From CAYRJD01 sp965205925 (GTDB lineage Bacteria > Actinomycetota > Acidimicrobiia > Acidimicrobiales > Poriferisodalaceae): a stretch of 64,000 nt of DNA. A program made the translations under genes and the position numbers. The notes beneath the pieces are model-generated. The model saw nothing but the letters and a program-made list of their open reading frames with translations. It ran no database searches and was not told the DNA's origin. Location: NCBI GenBank assembly GCA_965205925.1, contig OZ242183.1, forward strand, positions 1,364,001 to 1,428,000. Direction: 5' to 3'. Numbering within the stretch: position 1 is the first letter of the stretch; every line of letters begins with the position of its first letter. This document shows, in pieces, positions 61,721 through 64,000 of this stretch.

Positions 61721-62917
61721 TTATTTTCGGCGCCCCCAGAAAGTTGCTAGAGGCACCAGCATCTCTTCTGCTGTTAAAGCACCGTGATGTCCGATGAGTC
61801 TGGGTCGTTGGGATGACTTGTGCAGCGAACTGGATGGAGTGCTGGCTGAAACCGCCTCAAAAACAACTGTCTCTTGCGCGATGAGCGCTACATCTCCCAA
61901 ACGATTAGCAACCTCGGAAGTCATGTGAGAACCCAACCAGCCATCTGCAAGCACGCTCTCGCGGGTCTTGACTAAGCCAACTGTGCGGTAGCGCTGGGCG
62001 GCAGCAAAAAGATCGTCGGCTTGGCCTGGTTTGGCGTGCAGCCAGCGAAAACGGGGTTCTCCACTGGAGTATTCCATGTGTCGCCGCACGTCTTCGCTGA
62101 TCTGCACCGTGGGCTGAGTGACGTCAAGCACGCCGTGGTCGGCGGTAACAAGAACGGTCACATCACCGGGCAGCTCATCAACCAGAGAGCTGACGAGTGT
62201 GTCTACGCCAGATAACACCGCTAGATAGCGGTTGCTGAGGCCGTAGAGATGCGCAGCTCGGTCCAAACCGTCGTAGTAGGCAAACACCAGCTTTTCGCCG
62301 GCTTCAACTAGCTCGCTCACCAGAGGCACAATCTGGCGATGGCTAGTCCAGCCCGTATAGCTAGCTCCACGCAGGTGCGCTGTTGTGAAACCGGTGGCTT
62401 CGTACTTGGTTCTAGTAACCGCTGCAGCACGCGTTCCTACGAATGGTTCAACTGGTTGAAACAGCTCTGGTGCTAGCAACCTGCGAGCGTCAACGGCTCT
62501 GCCAGAGTTTTTGGTCTGCGTACCTGCCTGTGTATCTGTTTGTGTATCTGTTTGTGTAGTAGTCCAACGCAAAGTGTTCAGCAAACCGATAGGACTGCTC
62601 AAGGTGAGCCCAACTAAACCGTGCTCGGCCGGAGTTGCGCCGGTAGTAATCGCAGTCATGGCTGCACAGGTCGTGCTGGGAGCAACCGTTGTAAGCGTTT
62701 GTGCTGCACTTCCGGCCAATTTCGGAGCCTTATCGCCATGGCGTTGCAGCTGCAGCCAACCCAGTCCATCTACTACCAGCAGCACCACTGCGCGAGCATC
62801 GCAAATGTCCTCGCCGACAACAGAATTTGAGACACCAGTAGCTAGAGGTGGCATTATTTCGGTAATGCATTGCTTGCCGTAATCTGGCTCGGTCAGCGTC
62901 AGGTCAAGCTGCGGCAT
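61721..62917 (-). CDS. alkaline-phosphatase-superfamily phosphodiesterase
   Basis: 398 aa of the type I phosphodiesterase/nucleotide pyrophosphatase fold: metal Asp in VVDGLGWLQL (near 48), nucleophile Thr in PSTTCAAMTAI (near 82), FAYYDGLDRAAHLYG, TADHGVLD and a C-terminal GHHGALTAEEM. Substrate unknown. A low-complexity DTQTDTQAGTQT insertion near 124-135 comes from a 12-base tandem repeat. Placed between bpa and the pseudouridine synthase (3 bases). Confidence 0.85.
   Translation of the reverse strand: MPQLDLTLTEPDYGKQCITEIMPPLATGVSNSVVGEDICDARAVVLLVVDGLGWLQLQRHGDKAPKLAGSAAQTLTTVAPSTTCAAMTAITTGATPAEHGLVGLTLSSPIGLLNTLRWTTTQTDTQTDTQAGTQTKNSGRAVDARRLLAPELFQPVEPFVGTRAAAVTRTKYEATGFTTAHLRGASYTGWTSHRQIVPLVSELVEAGEKLVFAYYDGLDRAAHLYGLSNRYLAVLSGVDTLVSSLVDELPGDVTVLVTADHGVLDVTQPTVQISEDVRRHMEYSSGEPRFRWLHAKPGQADDLFAAAQRYRTVGLVKTRESVLADGWLGSHMTSEVANRLGDVALIAQETVVFEAVSASTPSSSLHKSSQRPRLIGHHGALTAEEMLVPLATFWGRRK
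62517..62564. repeat. 12-base tandem repeat inside the phosphodiesterase gene
   Basis: TGTGTATCTGTT occurs twice perfectly (62529-62540, 62541-62552), flanked by the variants TGCGTACCTGCC and TGTGTAGTAGTC. In frame it adds four-residue Asp-Thr-Gln-Thr repeats, so it changes length without breaking the protein. Confidence 0.9.
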
Positions 62918-62920
62918 AGT

Positions 62921-63901
62921 TCAATCGGCCAGTTCAGTCAACCCGACCAATGCTTCGGTTAGCCCCAGAGACTGCGCCACGGTGGTGATGTCAGCTGGCG
63001 GCGCGGACACGAATGTCAATGGCGTTTCGGTTACCGGGTGCTTAAAAGAGAGTTTCACCGCATGCAGCAGCTGTCGTTTGCCTCCAAAGGGGTCTGGACA
63101 ACCGTAGATGGCATCTCCCAATACTGGCAAGTTGATGCTTGCCAGATGAACGCGAATCTGATGAGTTCGGCCAGTCCGTAGCTGGCAGCTCAACAAGGTC
63201 GCAATCGGTGGTTTCAAGTTTGTGCATTCTGCACTACCTAACACGACGTAATCGGTTTGTGCCGGGCGTCCATCCGGGCTGACTTGCATCTTCGTTCGGT
63301 TGCGCAATGAGCGGCTAATTGGCGCATCGATCGTGCCACGCTTTGCGTTTGGTGTCCCTCTCACAAAGGTGGCGTATTGACGCGTCACCTTGCGTTCGGC
63401 TAGTTGTGCGGAAAGATGTTGGTGAGCGGGGGCGGTGAGCGCGCATACCAATAGGCCGCTGGTATCGCGATCAAGACGATGCACTATCGCTGGGCGCTCG
63501 GAGGGACCGGCAGTGACTGCATCCGGATAACGATGCAGCAACCCATTGAGCAGAGTGTCGTTGAGGTGGCCTGCTCCGGGATGTGTTACAAGTCCGACGG
63601 GCTTGTCGATTACAGCAATCTGATCGTCTTCATAAACCACAGTAAATTCAATGTTCTGTGTGGGTGTAGGTACCGCGGCTGCGGTTCTAGCGATATTGGC
63701 AGCGTTTAGCTGAGTGTCGGCAATTTCGATTCGTTGGCCAACGGTGACACGTTTTGATGCAACAGACGCTGGTTCACCGTTGCATGTGATCGCTTCGCTG
63801 ACCAACAGCTCTTTAACCGTTGAGCGGGGCAGTCCCGTCAGAATTGCTACCGCACGGTCAAGGCGCTGGCCGTCTAGTGCAGTTGGGATTGTGCAGTTCA
63901 C
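62921..63901 (-). CDS. rluD: RluA-family pseudouridine synthase
   Basis: Isomerises uridine in 23S rRNA (or tRNA). 326 aa: N-terminal S4 RNA-binding domain (10-62; LDRAVAILTGLPRSTVKELL), IDKPVGLVTHPGAGH, catalytic Asp144 in HRLDRDTSGLLVCA, YVVLGSAECTN and RTGRTHQIRVHLASI. RluD is favoured over RluA/RluC because of the adjacent probable lspA, the usual actinobacterial order. Confidence 0.9.
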   Translation of the reverse strand: MNCTIPTALDGQRLDRAVAILTGLPRSTVKELLVSEAITCNGEPASVASKRVTVGQRIEIADTQLNAANIARTAAAVPTPTQNIEFTVVYEDDQIAVIDKPVGLVTHPGAGHLNDTLLNGLLHRYPDAVTAGPSERPAIVHRLDRDTSGLLVCALTAPAHQHLSAQLAERKVTRQYATFVRGTPNAKRGTIDAPISRSLRNRTKMQVSPDGRPAQTDYVVLGSAECTNLKPPIATLLSCQLRTGRTHQIRVHLASINLPVLGDAIYGCPDPFGGKRQLLHAVKLSFKHPVTETPLTFVSAPPADITTVAQSLGLTEALVGLTELAD

Positions 63902-63931
63902 TAGCTTGTCGCTGACCTTAGGCTTTTACTT

Positions 63932-64000
63932 TCAGGCTTGGTTGTGCGATTTTCTAAGCTCGCCTACCGAACGATTCTGCTTATAGATGTGCAGCGTCAG
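63932..64000 (-). CDS. possible C-terminus of lspA, cut by window edge
   Basis: A frame of 22 codons reads LTLHIYKQNRSVGELRKSHNQA and stops at TGA (63932-63934), 30 bases before rluD. LspA commonly precedes rluD in actinobacteria, and a hydrophobic end plus a basic tail would suit its last helix. The stop region AAGCCTGA is repeated as AAGCCTAA 14 bases on, like other gene ends in this window. The visible part is too short for certainty. Confidence 0.35.
   Translation of the reverse strand: MTLHIYKQNRSVGELRKSHNQA

Overview
The window looks like a chromosomal segment of a mid-G+C actinobacterium, most probably of the Acidimicrobiia type. The evidence is a mycothiol synthase (mshD), a bacterial proteasome activator (Bpa), an ANTAR response regulator like mycobacterial PdtaR beside polA, a GroES-like paralogue of the kind found in actinobacteria, and a broad gene order (his - trp - pdtaR - polA - rpsA - coaE - uvrB - uvrA) that recalls the Rv1599-Rv1638 stretch of Mycobacterium tuberculosis. 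Names rest on recognised motifs and remembered family features; no database search was possible.

Layout. (1) 1-8.7 kb, minus strand: a secreted protein cut by the window edge, then a tightly overlapped catabolic operon (ROK repressor, M20 amidohydrolase, sugar-type ABC transporter, YhfX-family PLP protein, ROK sugar kinase, NagB). It appears to import and break down an amino-sugar-containing compound. (2) 8.8-12.4 kb: the decayed C-terminal part of a GmrSD-like (DUF1524) gene and an intact 882-aa ABC/SMC-type ATPase, just downstream of a tRNA-Leu gene; this is the only clearly accessory segment. (3) 12.4-31.6 kb, almost all minus strand: secG, an SDR, a cupin, tpiA-pgk-gap, rapZ, uvrC, uvrA, uvrB, an acidic zinc-ribbon protein (plus strand), coaE, rpsA, polA and the ANTAR regulator, then a second tRNA-Leu. 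(4) 31.9-36.7 kb, plus strand: a type II fatty-acid synthesis operon fabD-fabH-fabG-acpP-fabF-fabZ. (5) 36.7-44.7 kb, minus strand: a tryptophan operon with a fused trpE-trpG, interrupted by ygfZ and a small monooxygenase and ending in trpA, a cysteine-rich protein and a cytochrome c lipoprotein. (6) 44.7-53.0 kb: a GroES-like protein, an alpha/beta hydrolase, an acyl-CoA synthetase and hisD-hisC-hisB-hisH-hisA-hisF. (7) 53.0-64 kb: nth, rlmN, mshD, menaquinone genes (menG, menA), a thiolase with its DUF35 partner, a nitroreductase, bpa, an alkaline-phosphatase-fold protein, an RluA-family pseudouridine synthase and probably the end of lspA.

Most of the window is housekeeping metabolism: lower glycolysis, nucleotide excision repair, fatty acid, Trp, His and menaquinone synthesis. 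The unusual items are the YhfX-containing uptake operon; the defence-like ATPase and pseudogene at tRNA-Leu; a tRNA-Leu with an AAG anticodon; a FabD fused to a biotinyl/lipoyl-like domain that lacks the attachment lysine; the apparent loss of yvcK and whiA between rapZ and gap; and many short tandem duplications placed on start or stop codons at gene borders.
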